Source: Micavibrio sp. | Lineage (GTDB): Bacteria; Pseudomonadota; Alphaproteobacteria; Micavibrionales; Micavibrionaceae | Reading direction: 5' to 3' | DNA: 64,000 nt | Assembly: GCA_030824965.1 (NCBI GenBank) | Contig: JAPJQV010000003.1 | Span: 248,001 to 312,000, forward strand | Shown: one piece after another, positions 50,589 to 59,788 of the stretch | Position numbering within the stretch: position 1 is the first letter of the stretch | Layout of the letters: each line of letters opens with the position of its first letter | The notes under the pieces: model-generated | The model's database searches: none | Seen by the model: the letters and a program-made list of their open reading frames with translations, nothing else | What the model was told of the DNA's origin: nothing | Made by a program: the position numbers and the translations under genes

Positions 50589-51098
50589 TTGAGCTGGACT
50601 GATGAAAGAGTTTCACAACTCAAGCAACTCTGGGGCGAAGGTAAAACTGCCGCAGAAATTGCAAAAATGCTGGGCGGCGTCACACGTAATGCCGTTATAG
50701 GTAAAGCCCATCGCCTGAAACTGTCCGGACGTGTTTCTCCGGTTCAAACAACCACAGGCCGTGTCGAGGCTGCGCTAAACAAACCATCCAACGATTTGAG
50801 AGCGCCGAAAATCACGATCCGTGAGCGAGCGCCAGCGCCGATCCAGCCGTCGATTCGTGAAGAAAACATTCCGATTAAAGGAATTCAACTGACAGAATTA
50901 CGCGAAAGCACTTGCCGCTGGCCAATCGGTGATCCTAAACAGGAAGGGTTTAAATTTTGCGGCTGTAATGCTTCACCCGGCATGACATATTGCGACAATC
51001 ATACACGTTTAGCCTACCAAGCCAGCACACGCGGTAAGCTGAAAGTAGACGAACTGGCGAAAATCGACACAAATGTCGTTCGTAAAACCGCCGTCTAG
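50589..51098 (+). CDS. gcrA: GcrA cell-cycle regulator
   Basis: 169 residues, starting at TTG 50589 with GGGGAGA upstream; MSWTDERVSQLKQLW matches the GcrA N-terminus exactly in position, so the rare start is favoured. The N-terminal helix-turn-helix, GKTAAEIAKMLGGVTRNAVIGKAHRLKLSGR, contacts methylated GANTC DNA; the C-terminal Cys-rich end (CRWPIGDP...FCGCNASPGMTYCDNH) binds sigma factor domain 2 in Caulobacter. It marks the organism as an alphaproteobacterium with a CcrM/GcrA circuit. The upstream DnaA box and GANTC sites suggest conserved wiring. Confidence 0.96.
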   Translation: MSWTDERVSQLKQLWGEGKTAAEIAKMLGGVTRNAVIGKAHRLKLSGRVSPVQTTTGRVEAALNKPSNDLRAPKITIRERAPAPIQPSIREENIPIKGIQLTELRESTCRWPIGDPKQEGFKFCGCNASPGMTYCDNHTRLAYQASTRGKLKVDELAKIDTNVVRKTAV

Positions 51099-51131
51099 TC
51101 TTGAAGATATTTTGACGAGCTTTTGAATAAA

Positions 51132-51158
51132 AAAACCGGACTTGATGTCCGGTTTTTT
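51132..51158. terminator. Bidirectional terminator between gcrA and the cold-shock gene
   Basis: AACCGGAC, TTGAT, GTCCGGTT, with A-run before and T-run after the stem. Confidence 0.92.
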
Positions 51159-51678
51159 ATGGTGTTTCTTCTATCGAAATTGAAACCGCTTCGCGTCCTT
51201 TTTGCAGCGTCTTAAAAGTAATGCGAACTCTTTGTCCCGGATAAAGAGTTTCGATTTTTTCCCGATCCAGACAGCTTTTATGGACAAAGATATCTTTCAT
51301 GCCATCATCGGGAGTAATAAATCCAAATCCTTTATCGACTTTGTACCATTTTACAATGCCTTTACTGCTGAACGGCGAGGCATTTTCAATGTCATGGGAC
51401 ATCAGATCAGGCGGAAGAATGCCCGGATCGATAATTTCAACGACATCGGTAACGGTGGCGCCTTTATCGCCGTAGTCGATATGGCAGCGGATCATCGCGC
51501 CTTCACCTAAGCCATGCATGCCGAGTTTTTGCAATTGAGTCACATGAAGAAAAGCGTCAGCCGGATTATCATCAGGTATGACAAAGCCAAAACCTTTGGC
51601 AGCGTTAAACCACTTTAATCTGGCGCGTACCGGAGCAGCCATGCTGTCCGAATTTATTTGACTAGATGCAGTAGACAA
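51157..51678 (-). CDS. Double cold-shock domain protein
   Basis: 173 residues with two cold-shock domains, about 19-86 (RLKWFNAAKGFGFVIPDD, DAFLHVTQLQ) and 106-172 (IVKWYKVDKGFGFITPDDG, DIFVHKSCL). Each has RNP1 (KGFGF) and RNP2 (FVH/FLH) motifs for single-stranded nucleic acid. The double form is the typical alphaproteobacterial CspD-like arrangement, used in stationary phase or stress. Confidence 0.93.
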   Translation of the reverse strand: MSTASSQINSDSMAAPVRARLKWFNAAKGFGFVIPDDNPADAFLHVTQLQKLGMHGLGEGAMIRCHIDYGDKGATVTDVVEIIDPGILPPDLMSHDIENASPFSSKGIVKWYKVDKGFGFITPDDGMKDIFVHKSCLDREKIETLYPGQRVRITFKTLQKGREAVSISIEETP

Positions 51679-51950
51679 GTTTCATGCCCCCCGGCAGAAA
51701 TTACTAATTGATGGGGATTCGTAACGCATTTTTTCTTTAACGTCCAGTTTATTCAGCAGTTATGAAATTGCTGCATACATTAGAAATCAAAAATTTAATG
51801 CCTAACCTATACTTACGTTATAGATAAAAAAAGGTTCCCGCTCTATGTCGAGACGCAAAAAATATGACAGGGGGATATTTGGATGTTACACTAAAAAGAT
51901 CTAATTCCATCAAGAGTTTATGTGCAGCGCAGTATAAATAAGGAAACAGA

Positions 51951-53636
51951 ATGACCTCATCTTTCATCTGGGAAAAAAATTATCCTTCAAAGGTTTCATG
52001 GCATAAAGAAATTCCCAGTGTTCCCATCTATACATATCTTGAAGTAACGCGCCGCAAATTCGGTGACCGCCCTGCCTTTGATTTTATGGGTAAGAAATGG
52101 ACTTGGGAACAGATCGGCGAGATGACCGACAAAATGGCGAAAGGGCTTCATGACGTAGGTGTGGAAAAAGGCGTGAAGGTGGGAATTTGCCTGCCGAATA
52201 CGCCGTATTTTCTGATTGCCTATTACGCGATAGCCAAGACCGGCGCGACTATCGTTAATTATAATCCGCTCTATTCGGAAAAAGAGCTGATGAACCAGAT
52301 TGAGGATTCGGGCACGGACCTGATGATCACTTGTGATATCAAGATGATCTACGACAAGATGGCCATCATGCTGGAGAAGACACGGCTTAATCAGGTTGTG
52401 ATCTGCTCGTTTGCCAATATTTTGCCGTTTCCGAAGAACTTGCTCTTCCCTATCGTCAAGGCCAAAGAAGTGGCAACCATCCCGAATGACGATCGCCATA
52501 TCAAATTTGAAAAGCTTTTAGCAAATGATGGAAAATTCGAATGGCCTGCAGTTGACGTGCATAACGACGTCGCGCTTTTACAATATACGGGCGGTACAAC
52601 AGGTATCCCCAAAGGCGCAATGCTGACCCATGCTAATTTAAGCAGTAATGTCGAACAGGCAACGGCCTGGTTTCCAGAAGCCGTTCACGGGCAAGAGCGA
52701 ATGCTTGGTGTTATTCCCTTCTTCCATGTCTTTGCCATGACATGCGTGATGAATTTTTCGGTTAAATGCGGATTCGAAATTATAGCCTTGCCGAAGTTCG
52801 AGCTTGTCCCAACGCTTGAAACAATCTCAAAAAAGAAACCGCATTATTTCCCTGCAGTGCCAGCAATCTATACGGCTATCAACAATATTGCCGATTTATC
52901 CAAATATGATCTGACATCGCTCAAATACTGTATTTCGGGCGGCGCGCCTTTGCCGGTCGAAGTGAAGAAAAAATTCGAAGCTGTCTCGGGTTGTGTGCTG
53001 GTCGAAGGCTATGGCTTGACGGAAAGTTCTCCGATTGCCTGTATCAATCCAACTGATAATACGACAAAATCCGGTTCTATTGGCCTGCCAATCCCAAGCA
53101 CTATTGTCGAACTGCAAAACCCCGAGACGGGTGAACCTGTCCCGCAAGGCGAGCGCGGCGAAGTTTGTATTAAAGGACCTCAAGTAATGAAAGGGTATTG
53201 GAACAGGCCCGCAGAAACAGCGCAAGTGATGCGCGGCGATTTCCTTCGTACAGGCGATATCGCTTATATGGATCAGGAAGGGTTCTTTTATATTGTCGAC
53301 CGCATCAAAGATCTAATTCTGGTCAACGGCTATAATGTCTATCCACGTATTATCGAGGAGGCGATCTATCTTCATCCTGCTGTCGAGGAATGTATCGTTG
53401 CCGGTGTGCCGGATGAACAACGGGGTGAAGTGCCGAAGGCCTGGGTCAAGCTCAAAGCCGGACAAAGCCTGACCATCGAGAGCCTGAAAGAATTTTTGAA
53501 AGACAAAATTTCGCCGATCGAAATGCCAAGGAAAGTAGAATTCCGCGAGAAGCCACTGCCGAAAACCATGATCGGAAAATTGTCGCGCAAAGATATTCTG
53601 GTCGAAGAACGCGAGAAAATCGTCGAGCCGGCTTAA
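51951..53636 (+). CDS. fadD: Long-chain fatty acid-CoA ligase
   Basis: 561 residues, of the ANL superfamily; activates fatty acids to acyl-CoA through an acyl-AMP. The AMP motif YTGGTTGIPKGAMLTHANL, VEGYGLTESSP, and the C-terminal motifs LRTGDIAYMDQEGFFYIVDRIKDLILVNGYNVYPRIIEE and the late Lys in KTMIGKLSRKDI are present. It supplies the substrate for the beta-oxidation genes at the start of the window, 43 kb away. The 270-base region upstream has an AT-rich promoter area but no motif I could define. Confidence 0.94.
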   Translation: MTSSFIWEKNYPSKVSWHKEIPSVPIYTYLEVTRRKFGDRPAFDFMGKKWTWEQIGEMTDKMAKGLHDVGVEKGVKVGICLPNTPYFLIAYYAIAKTGATIVNYNPLYSEKELMNQIEDSGTDLMITCDIKMIYDKMAIMLEKTRLNQVVICSFANILPFPKNLLFPIVKAKEVATIPNDDRHIKFEKLLANDGKFEWPAVDVHNDVALLQYTGGTTGIPKGAMLTHANLSSNVEQATAWFPEAVHGQERMLGVIPFFHVFAMTCVMNFSVKCGFEIIALPKFELVPTLETISKKKPHYFPAVPAIYTAINNIADLSKYDLTSLKYCISGGAPLPVEVKKKFEAVSGCVLVEGYGLTESSPIACINPTDNTTKSGSIGLPIPSTIVELQNPETGEPVPQGERGEVCIKGPQVMKGYWNRPAETAQVMRGDFLRTGDIAYMDQEGFFYIVDRIKDLILVNGYNVYPRIIEEAIYLHPAVEECIVAGVPDEQRGEVPKAWVKLKAGQSLTIESLKEFLKDKISPIEMPRKVEFREKPLPKTMIGKLSRKDILVEEREKIVEPA

Positions 53637-56023
53637 CCGCGCAGGCTCGCTCCAGTTTTTGACATTACCGCATCGACGATTTTCTTCGACAACCCCTCGA
53701 TATCGCTATCGGTTAATGTGCGGTCTTTCGGTTGCAAGGTAACTGCTACAGCGACCGATTTTTTGCCGTCTTCGACGCCTTTGCCTGTGTAGATATCGAA
53801 TACGGATACATCTGAAATAAGCTCACGGTCGACGAGTTTGATCGTTTTCACAAAAGCGTCCGCGTCTACGGATTTATCTGCCAGAAACGCGAAGTCGCGG
53901 TTGACGGGCTGGAAGTCCGAGAGCTTGAGCGGTGGTAAGGCTGTCCCGCTTTTTTTCTTAGGTTCCGGTAAATATTCGATAAAAGCTTCAAAACCTGCAA
54001 CGGACGATTTAATGTCCATTTCCTGCAAAAGCGCCGGATGAATCTCTCCGAAATAAGCAAGAACCGTCGGGCCTAGCTTTAACGCACCGGAACGTCCAGG
54101 GTGGTAATAATTCGGTACATCGCGGGTAATCTGGACGTTGCCGCTTTGCACGCCGCAAACCTCGATCACACGCAAGGCATCCGCCTTGGCATCATAAGCA
54201 TCGACATTGCGTAAGGCTTCATTCCAGTGGCGGGAGGAATTGGCTCCGGCGCGGATACCCGTGGCGACGATCTGCTGATCTTCGACATTCGTACCTTTGA
54301 AGATGGGACCTACTTCGAACAACGCGACATCGGCGAAACCGCGATTGGTATTGCGTTTGGCCGCTTCAATTAAGTTGGGGAGTGCAGAGGGGCGCATCTG
54401 GTCAAGATCGGCGCTGATCGGGTTTTGCAATTTCAACGCTTTTGACTGCGCATCATTCGCGCCGAATTTTGCGGCGAGGTTTGATGGCATGAACGACCAT
54501 GTCACGCATTCCTGCAAACCGTTTGCCGCCAGAATATTGCGCGATTTTCGCATGCGCGATCCCAGATTGGTTTCGGCTGATTTTGCAACAGCACCATCTC
54601 GTGTAACCGAAATGCTTGGAATTTTATCAAAGCCATAGATTCGGGCGATCTCTTCAACCAGATCGACTTCGCCTTCGATATCCGGGCGCCATGAAGGAGG
54701 GGCGACTTTATCGCCGGAAATAACAAAGCCAAGATCGGTCAGAATCTTTGCTTGCGTATCAAGCGGAATGTCAAAGCCGAGAATTTTGGCGGCGGTTTCT
54801 TTATGCCATGTTATCTCGCGTTTCCAATCTGGAACTTCGCCAGCTTGGACGGCTTCAGACGCTTCGCCGCCGCAAAGAGAAATGATCATAGTGGTGGCGA
54901 TATCAACTGCCTCAATTGTGAACTGCGGATCAATGCCGCGCTCGAAACGGTAACGGGCATCTGAATTAATGCCAAGCGCACGACCTGTCTTTGCCGTGCG
55001 GTAGGGGTCGAAATAGGCGACTTCCAGATAGACATTGGTAGTTGTTTCGGACACGGACGTGCTTTCTCCGCCCATAACGCCAGCAAGGCCAATCACACCG
55101 CTATCATCACAGACCACGGTCATAAAATCATCGAGTTGATAGGTTTTGCCGTTTAACGCCAAAAATTCTTCGCCTTTCTTGGCAAGGCGGACATGGATAT
55201 TGCCTTTGATCTTGTCAGCGTCGAAGACATGCAGTGGGCGGCAAAGATCTATCGACATGTAATTCGTGATATCGACCAAGGCAGAAATCGGTTTCTGGCC
55301 GATAGAAGTCAGTTTCTTGGTGATGTCGTCCGGGGACGCGCCGTTTCTTACGCCTTTGATATAGCGGCCCATAAAGATCGGGCAGGCTTCAATATTTTCG
55401 ATTTTGACATCGATAGGGGATTTGAAACCGTCTTTAATGGTTGCTGCATTTTGCAACGGCTTCAAAGTTCCCAAACCTGCAGCGGCTAAATCCCGCGCAA
55501 TACCGCGTACCCCTGCGCAGTCCGGACGGTTCGGGGTCAGGTTGATCTCGATAATCGGATCGCCAAGACCAAGCGCATCGGCAATCGTTGTGCCGATTGG
55601 TAAAGATGGATCGGCTTCGATAATGCCGTCACTTTCATCGGACAAAGACATTTCGGCTAGAGAGACCATCATGCCGTTTGATTCAACATCACGGATTTTA
55701 GATTTTTTCATCACCATGCCGTTAGACGGAATGACCGTGCTTTCGGCGGCATGGAAAGCTTTCAATCCGGCGCGAGCATTGGGTGCACCGCAGACAATCT
55801 GTACCATTCCGTTTTCCGTCTTCACCTGGCAGACTTTCAAACGGTCGGCATTCGGATGCTTCTCGGCTTCCATGATCTCAACCAGCTTGAACTGCGAATA
55901 AATCGCCGCCCGATCCTGCACATCTTCAACTTCCAACCCGATATCCGTCAGCTTGATGACAATATCCTCAAGGGTGGCGGTTGTATCCAAATGCTCTTTG
56001 AGCCAGCTCAGAGTAAACTTCAT
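53633..56023 (-). CDS. pheT: Phenylalanyl-tRNA synthetase beta subunit
   Basis: 796 residues, full length. N-terminal tRNA-binding domain (about 40-150), a B3/B4 editing domain, B5 domain, the catalytic-like core, and the C-terminal FDX-ACB domain (SDFQPVNRDFAFLADKSVDADAFV ... KTGASLRG). It pairs with PheS in an alpha2-beta2 enzyme. Normally directly downstream of pheS; here an Mrr-like nuclease gene lies between them. Confidence 0.96.
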   Translation of the reverse strand: MKFTLSWLKEHLDTTATLEDIVIKLTDIGLEVEDVQDRAAIYSQFKLVEIMEAEKHPNADRLKVCQVKTENGMVQIVCGAPNARAGLKAFHAAESTVIPSNGMVMKKSKIRDVESNGMMVSLAEMSLSDESDGIIEADPSLPIGTTIADALGLGDPIIEINLTPNRPDCAGVRGIARDLAAAGLGTLKPLQNAATIKDGFKSPIDVKIENIEACPIFMGRYIKGVRNGASPDDITKKLTSIGQKPISALVDITNYMSIDLCRPLHVFDADKIKGNIHVRLAKKGEEFLALNGKTYQLDDFMTVVCDDSGVIGLAGVMGGESTSVSETTTNVYLEVAYFDPYRTAKTGRALGINSDARYRFERGIDPQFTIEAVDIATTMIISLCGGEASEAVQAGEVPDWKREITWHKETAAKILGFDIPLDTQAKILTDLGFVISGDKVAPPSWRPDIEGEVDLVEEIARIYGFDKIPSISVTRDGAVAKSAETNLGSRMRKSRNILAANGLQECVTWSFMPSNLAAKFGANDAQSKALKLQNPISADLDQMRPSALPNLIEAAKRNTNRGFADVALFEVGPIFKGTNVEDQQIVATGIRAGANSSRHWNEALRNVDAYDAKADALRVIEVCGVQSGNVQITRDVPNYYHPGRSGALKLGPTVLAYFGEIHPALLQEMDIKSSVAGFEAFIEYLPEPKKKSGTALPPLKLSDFQPVNRDFAFLADKSVDADAFVKTIKLVDRELISDVSVFDIYTGKGVEDGKKSVAVAVTLQPKDRTLTDSDIEGLSKKIVDAVMSKTGASLRG

Positions 56024-56036
56024 TTGTTATTATTTC

Positions 56037-57056
56037 CTATTCTTCGTCGGCCACTATGGTCCAAATTTTCCGTAAGGGTATTTCGGCGCGTATTTCTTCA
56101 GGTAAACGATCATAATATTCTTGGACTAGTCGGATTACATCTGAACTATCCCAAAATCTTATTTTGAAATAGTGAGATGCTATTTCTCTGGTAGCGGTCC
56201 CTTTAAACCCAGACCAGGAAACGAGCAATCCATGAGTTGCCCCGACTTTTGATATGACGCCGCCCAACTGATTAATTTCAGGAGTTCCAACTTGTTGATT
56301 TCCAGATTTAACTTGAACTGCGATAAAGGGAGGTTCAAAACCAATGTCGCCTTTACCCGCTAAAAGGTCAATGCCACCATCCGGCCCAGGAGGAGACATG
56401 AAAACCTTGTTTCCTTGTGCTTCAAGAAGATATTTTACCAAGCGAGTAAGTTCATGGCCTGTAAATTTACGGCCAATCCAATTTCGAATTTGATCATCCG
56501 CAAGCTGTGTTAAATCATTTGTATTTAAGTTTTCTTCTTCTATCGGCTCACTTTTAGTTTCTGATTGTTTCTCTCGGAAAGACGAGGTGGTCAGAAGATT
56601 TTTGATTCTTTTTTCGGCATCATTTCTCTGTATTTGGCAAACAGTCATAAAAGCGCCAAAAGAATATAACAAATCTTGGTCAAATGAAGATCTTGGCAAT
56701 TCTTTTAACCATTTGACTGGGCGAGTATGTAGGGGAGCTTCGGCAATATCTTGGCGATACTGATATTCATCAGTTACCTCACCGATCAAAATAGAAGGGC
56801 GTGTTTTTAAAGGAAGAACTACTAAATCTCCATTCTTGATTGTCGAAAGAAGGGGCCATATCTGACTTTCATGATTTCTAATTCTATTGTTTCCTGCATC
56901 GGGGTAAGTTTGTTCAAGCTTTTGCCGAAGCATATCTCTGTCTTTTAAATTTGAGAGATCACCCAATTTCTCCCAACCGATAATGGCTAAGTTTTTTTCT
57001 TGAGCTAATTGTTCTCTTTCACCATGCTTGCCGGCACGAATAAGCCATAATGCCAT
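56037..57056 (-). CDS. Mrr-like restriction endonuclease inside pheST
   Basis: 339 residues. The N-terminal part (LWLIRAGKHGEREQLAQEKNLAIIGWEKLGDL, GDLVVLPLKTRPSILIGEV, RSSFDQDLLYSFGAFMTVCQIQRNDAE) is a recurrent module of predicted restriction proteins. The C-terminal Mrr_cat nuclease domain has the PD-(D/E)xK-type residues Asp230 in GPDGGIDLL and Gln248-Lys250 in AVQVKSG. Mrr-type enzymes cut methylated DNA. It sits between pheS (one-base gap) and pheT (13-base gap) in the same orientation and is more AT-rich than them, so it looks like a defence gene inserted into an essential operon. Confidence 0.9.
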   Translation of the reverse strand: MALWLIRAGKHGEREQLAQEKNLAIIGWEKLGDLSNLKDRDMLRQKLEQTYPDAGNNRIRNHESQIWPLLSTIKNGDLVVLPLKTRPSILIGEVTDEYQYRQDIAEAPLHTRPVKWLKELPRSSFDQDLLYSFGAFMTVCQIQRNDAEKRIKNLLTTSSFREKQSETKSEPIEEENLNTNDLTQLADDQIRNWIGRKFTGHELTRLVKYLLEAQGNKVFMSPPGPDGGIDLLAGKGDIGFEPPFIAVQVKSGNQQVGTPEINQLGGVISKVGATHGLLVSWSGFKGTATREIASHYFKIRFWDSSDVIRLVQEYYDRLPEEIRAEIPLRKIWTIVADEE

Positions 57057-57057
57057 G

Positions 57058-58149
57058 TTATTTTGTTGCCCTGTTCGGCCGGTTTAAAGGATCGAAGCCA
57101 TAATGGGATAGCCATCTGGTGTCGGCATCGAAGAAGGTGCGCAGATCTGGAATGCCGTATTTCAGCATGGTCATGCGCTCTAACCCCATACCGAAAGCAA
57201 AGCCTTGATATTCAGTCGGATCGATACCGCAATTCTTCAAGACATTCGGATGCACCATGCCGGAGCCGAGGATTTCCATCCATTTTTGCTCATGGCCTTT
57301 CGGTGCGGCGCCTAGTTTCAGTTCACCATTCTCACGCCAGCAACCGATATCGACTTCGGCGGAGGTTTCAGTGAAGGGGAAGAAACTCGGGCGGAACCGC
57401 ACTGGCAAATCGTCAACGCCGAAGAAGACTCGGACGAAATCGGTGAGGCAGCCTTTCAGATGCGCCATCGTTACGTTTTTGTCGATAAATAGCCCTTCCA
57501 TCTGGTGGAAGACAGGTGTGTGTGTCATATCGTAATCGGAACGGTACACGCGGCCCATGCAGATAATCTTGATCGGCGGTTTGTTGGCGAGCATGTGACG
57601 CACCTGCATCGTCGATGTGTGCGTACGCAGGAGTTTGCGTTTGGCTTCGCCTTCTTTGCTTTCATCGTCAGGCAGATAGAAAGTATCGTGCATTTCGCGT
57701 GCCGGGTGGCCGGGCGGGAAATTCAGCGCGGTAAAATTATGGAAGTCGTCTTCGATATCCGGACCGTCAATGGCGGTGAAACCCATATCGGCGAAAATAG
57801 AGGTCAGTTCATCCATCGTCTGGCTGATCGGATGGATCGATCCTTTGCGCGATGGGCGTACGGATAAGGTCACGTCGATGGTTTCGGAGGCCAGGCGGCG
57901 GTCCATTTCCTGACGCTGTAGCGCTTCCTCTTGTTTTGCGATCAATTCGGCGATCTCATCTTTTAAGACATTCAGTGCCGCACCCGCGGTTTTGCGTTCA
58001 TCGGGCGACATCTTACCGAGATCTTTCATGAGATCCGTGATGCGGCCTTTTTTGCCGAGAGCGGTAACGCGTGCATTCTCTAAGCTGGTCAAATCATTGG
58101 CCGCGCCGACCATGTCGATCAGTTCTTTTTTTAAAGCAGAGGTGTCCAT
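57058..58149 (-). CDS. pheS: Phenylalanyl-tRNA synthetase alpha subunit
   Basis: 363 residues, full length; catalytic subunit of the Phe-tRNA synthetase. An N-terminal coiled coil, then GFTAIDGPDIEDDFHNFTALNFPPGHPAREMHDTFYL, RTHTSTMQVRHM, the motif 2 region ICMGRVYRSDYDMTHTPVFHQMEGL, and motif 3 GFAFGMGLERMTMLKYG. Directly follows the HAD hydrolase gene with no gap. Confidence 0.96.
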   Translation of the reverse strand: MDTSALKKELIDMVGAANDLTSLENARVTALGKKGRITDLMKDLGKMSPDERKTAGAALNVLKDEIAELIAKQEEALQRQEMDRRLASETIDVTLSVRPSRKGSIHPISQTMDELTSIFADMGFTAIDGPDIEDDFHNFTALNFPPGHPAREMHDTFYLPDDESKEGEAKRKLLRTHTSTMQVRHMLANKPPIKIICMGRVYRSDYDMTHTPVFHQMEGLFIDKNVTMAHLKGCLTDFVRVFFGVDDLPVRFRPSFFPFTETSAEVDIGCWRENGELKLGAAPKGHEQKWMEILGSGMVHPNVLKNCGIDPTEYQGFAFGMGLERMTMLKYGIPDLRTFFDADTRWLSHYGFDPLNRPNRATK

Positions 58150-58836
58150 CTATATCGCTTCCTTCAATCCCGAGTTTTGCAGTATTTCAATAGCTTCTGC
58201 AAGGTCGTCAATGACATGATTTGTCGTGGTTTTTTCCAGACGGTGGCGGGAAAAACAGCCCCATGTCACCGAGATGCAGTTAAGCCCCAAGCGATGGGCG
58301 ATATCTGGCTCTTCCAAAGAATCGCCGATAATATAACTCTGACCAAGATCGTATTCAGTGTCGGCCAGAATTTTCTCAAGGCGCTGGAGCTTGTTAGTTG
58401 TTGTATAGCCGAGAACGGAATTTTCCTGATTACCGGAAATAATTTTGAAATAATGCGTAATGTGACGCTCCGCGATCTGGCCGCGCAAATCGATATCGTT
58501 CTGGTTCGATAATACCATGAGATCGAAATCCTCACTCGCAAGAAATTCCAGCAATTGGATGGTGTTTTCCTTGAGTGGGCAGGATTTAGCAAGCGGACGA
58601 TATGTATTAAAGAAGACGTCTGTTGCTTCCTGAAACCGTGCAAGATAGTCGTCTACATGAACGCCGTTGCGCGTATAGACATGCACCAGAGGAAAATCCA
58701 TCGTGTCGCGGTACTGGTTATGGCTGACCGGTTCTTGCCCGAATAGTTTCAGCGTTTCGTTAAACCCGGCGTGATTGGCCGCGGTGTCGAATAGCAGCGT
58801 GCCGTTCCAGTCAAAAATGAAGAGTTTCTTTCTCAT
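58150..58836 (-). CDS. HAD family hydrolase
   Basis: 228 residues. Motif I FDWNGTLLFD has the nucleophile Asp9, but Asn11 replaces the usual second Asp (DxN instead of DxD). Motif II VLSNQND and motif III IIGDSLEEPDIAHRLGL are present. Probably a small phosphatase; the DxN substitution could reduce or change activity. It is directly upstream of pheS without a gap and follows the rplT terminator. Confidence 0.88.
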   Translation of the reverse strand: MRKKLFIFDWNGTLLFDTAANHAGFNETLKLFGQEPVSHNQYRDTMDFPLVHVYTRNGVHVDDYLARFQEATDVFFNTYRPLAKSCPLKENTIQLLEFLASEDFDLMVLSNQNDIDLRGQIAERHITHYFKIISGNQENSVLGYTTTNKLQRLEKILADTEYDLGQSYIIGDSLEEPDIAHRLGLNCISVTWGCFSRHRLEKTTTNHVIDDLAEAIEILQNSGLKEAI

Positions 58837-58850
58837 GTGGCCTTTATAAC

Positions 58851-58877
58851 AAAAAAGCAGCCTGTTGGCTGCTTTTT
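58851..58877 (-). terminator. Terminator downstream of rpmI-rplT
   Basis: AAAAGCAGCC, TGTT, GGCTGCTTTTT; the left A-run gives a T-run on the minus strand. Confidence 0.92.
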
Positions 58878-58905
58878 CTAAATTGCTTTATTTCAAACAA
58901 AAATT

Positions 58906-59283
58906 TTAAGCAGCTTTTTTTGCCTTATCGAGCGCGGCTTTCGCCAGTTCGAATACAGCTTTGAAGCCTGCCGCGTCATTCACGGCCATATCGGCCAGAA
59001 TTTTACGGTCCAGCTCGATACCGGCTTTATGAACGCCGCCCATAAATTGAGCGTAGGTTAAACCAAGTTCGCGGGAAGCAGCGTTGATACGCTGAATCCA
59101 TAAGCCACGGAAATCACGTTTTTTGTTGCGACGGTCGCGGTAAGCATATTGCAAAGCTTTTTCGACGCGTTGCAAGGCCGGGCGGAAACAGTTACCGGAG
59201 CGGCCGCGATAGCCCTTAGCCAGTTTCAGGATTTTGGTATGACGGGCGTGAGCGCGTGGTGTACCTTTTTTAGCGCGAGACAT
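58906..59283 (-). CDS. rplT: 50S ribosomal protein L20
   Basis: 125 residues, typical for L20: MSRAKKGTPRAHARHTKILKLAKGYRGRSGN, RDRRNKKRDFRGLWIQRINAASRELGLTYAQFM. Binds 23S rRNA early in assembly and may act as repressor of its own operon. Four bases after rpmI. Confidence 0.97.
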   Translation of the reverse strand: MSRAKKGTPRAHARHTKILKLAKGYRGRSGNCFRPALQRVEKALQYAYRDRRNKKRDFRGLWIQRINAASRELGLTYAQFMGGVHKAGIELDRKILADMAVNDAAGFKAVFELAKAALDKAKKAA

Positions 59284-59287
59284 CTAA

Positions 59288-59671
59288 TTATTCTCCCTTC
59301 GCTTTAGTTGTTGTTTTCTTAGCAGCAGGCGCTTTCTTCGGAGCAGCGGCTTTAGGAGCGGCTGCGGCTTTAGCTTTAGACTTTTGGGCTGCCGGTTTCT
59401 TGTTCGCGTTTGCTGCCTTTTTAGCGGCGGATTCAGCAGGAGAAGGTGACTTCTTTGCTTTTTTCAGGCCGCGCTCGTATGGCAGGAAATTGTCCAAAAT
59501 GATTTTTGCATCGGATTCGTTCAGGATTTCCATCCCGCGGGCTTTGCGCTTCATTTTTGTAGGCTTGTTCATCATCATGTGGCGGGAAAATGACTGCTTG
59601 AACTTCACGCGGCCAGTACCTGTCACCTGAAAGCGCTTTTTGGCAGCGCCTTTGGTCTTCATCTTCGGCAT
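59288..59671 (-). CDS. rpmI: 50S ribosomal protein L35 with long Lys/Ala-rich tail
   Basis: 127 residues, about twice the usual 65. Residues 1-65 are a normal L35 (MPKMKTKGAAKKRFQVTGTGRVK, SRHMMMNKPTKMKRKARG, LPYERGLKKAKK). The remaining 60 residues consist of Lys, Ala, Pro and Thr in histone H1-like repeats (AAPKAAAPKKAPAAKK) and are probably disordered. No frameshift is needed to explain it, as the frame is continuous into an ordinary stop codon before rplT. infC, the usual upstream neighbour, is absent. Confidence 0.94.
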   Translation of the reverse strand: MPKMKTKGAAKKRFQVTGTGRVKFKQSFSRHMMMNKPTKMKRKARGMEILNESDAKIILDNFLPYERGLKKAKKSPSPAESAAKKAANANKKPAAQKSKAKAAAAPKAAAPKKAPAAKKTTTKAKGE

Positions 59672-59704
59672 TTCTATCTCCTAAGTATTTGATATTAAAT
59701 AAAA

Positions 59705-59743
59705 CCCGTCGAGGCATGCCAAAGTTTCCTATAGCCAGACGGG
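59705..59743 (-). promoter_or_regulatory. Long-loop hairpin in the rpmI leader
   Basis: CCCGTC (59705-59710) and GACGGG (59738-59743) frame a 27-base loop; on the minus strand the stem is followed by TTTTATTT. It may be an attenuator or L20-binding leader, or the terminator of the upstream gene. Confidence 0.45.
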
Positions 59744-59788
59744 CAGTTGAAGCGGTTATACACAGTCAAAAGGACGAAAAGCAAGCGT

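Noticed and set aside
51845..51904. 19-residue ORF MSRRKKYDRGIFGCYTKKI upstream of fadD
   Set aside because: A weak AAGG lies upstream, but length is within chance expectation and there is no further support.
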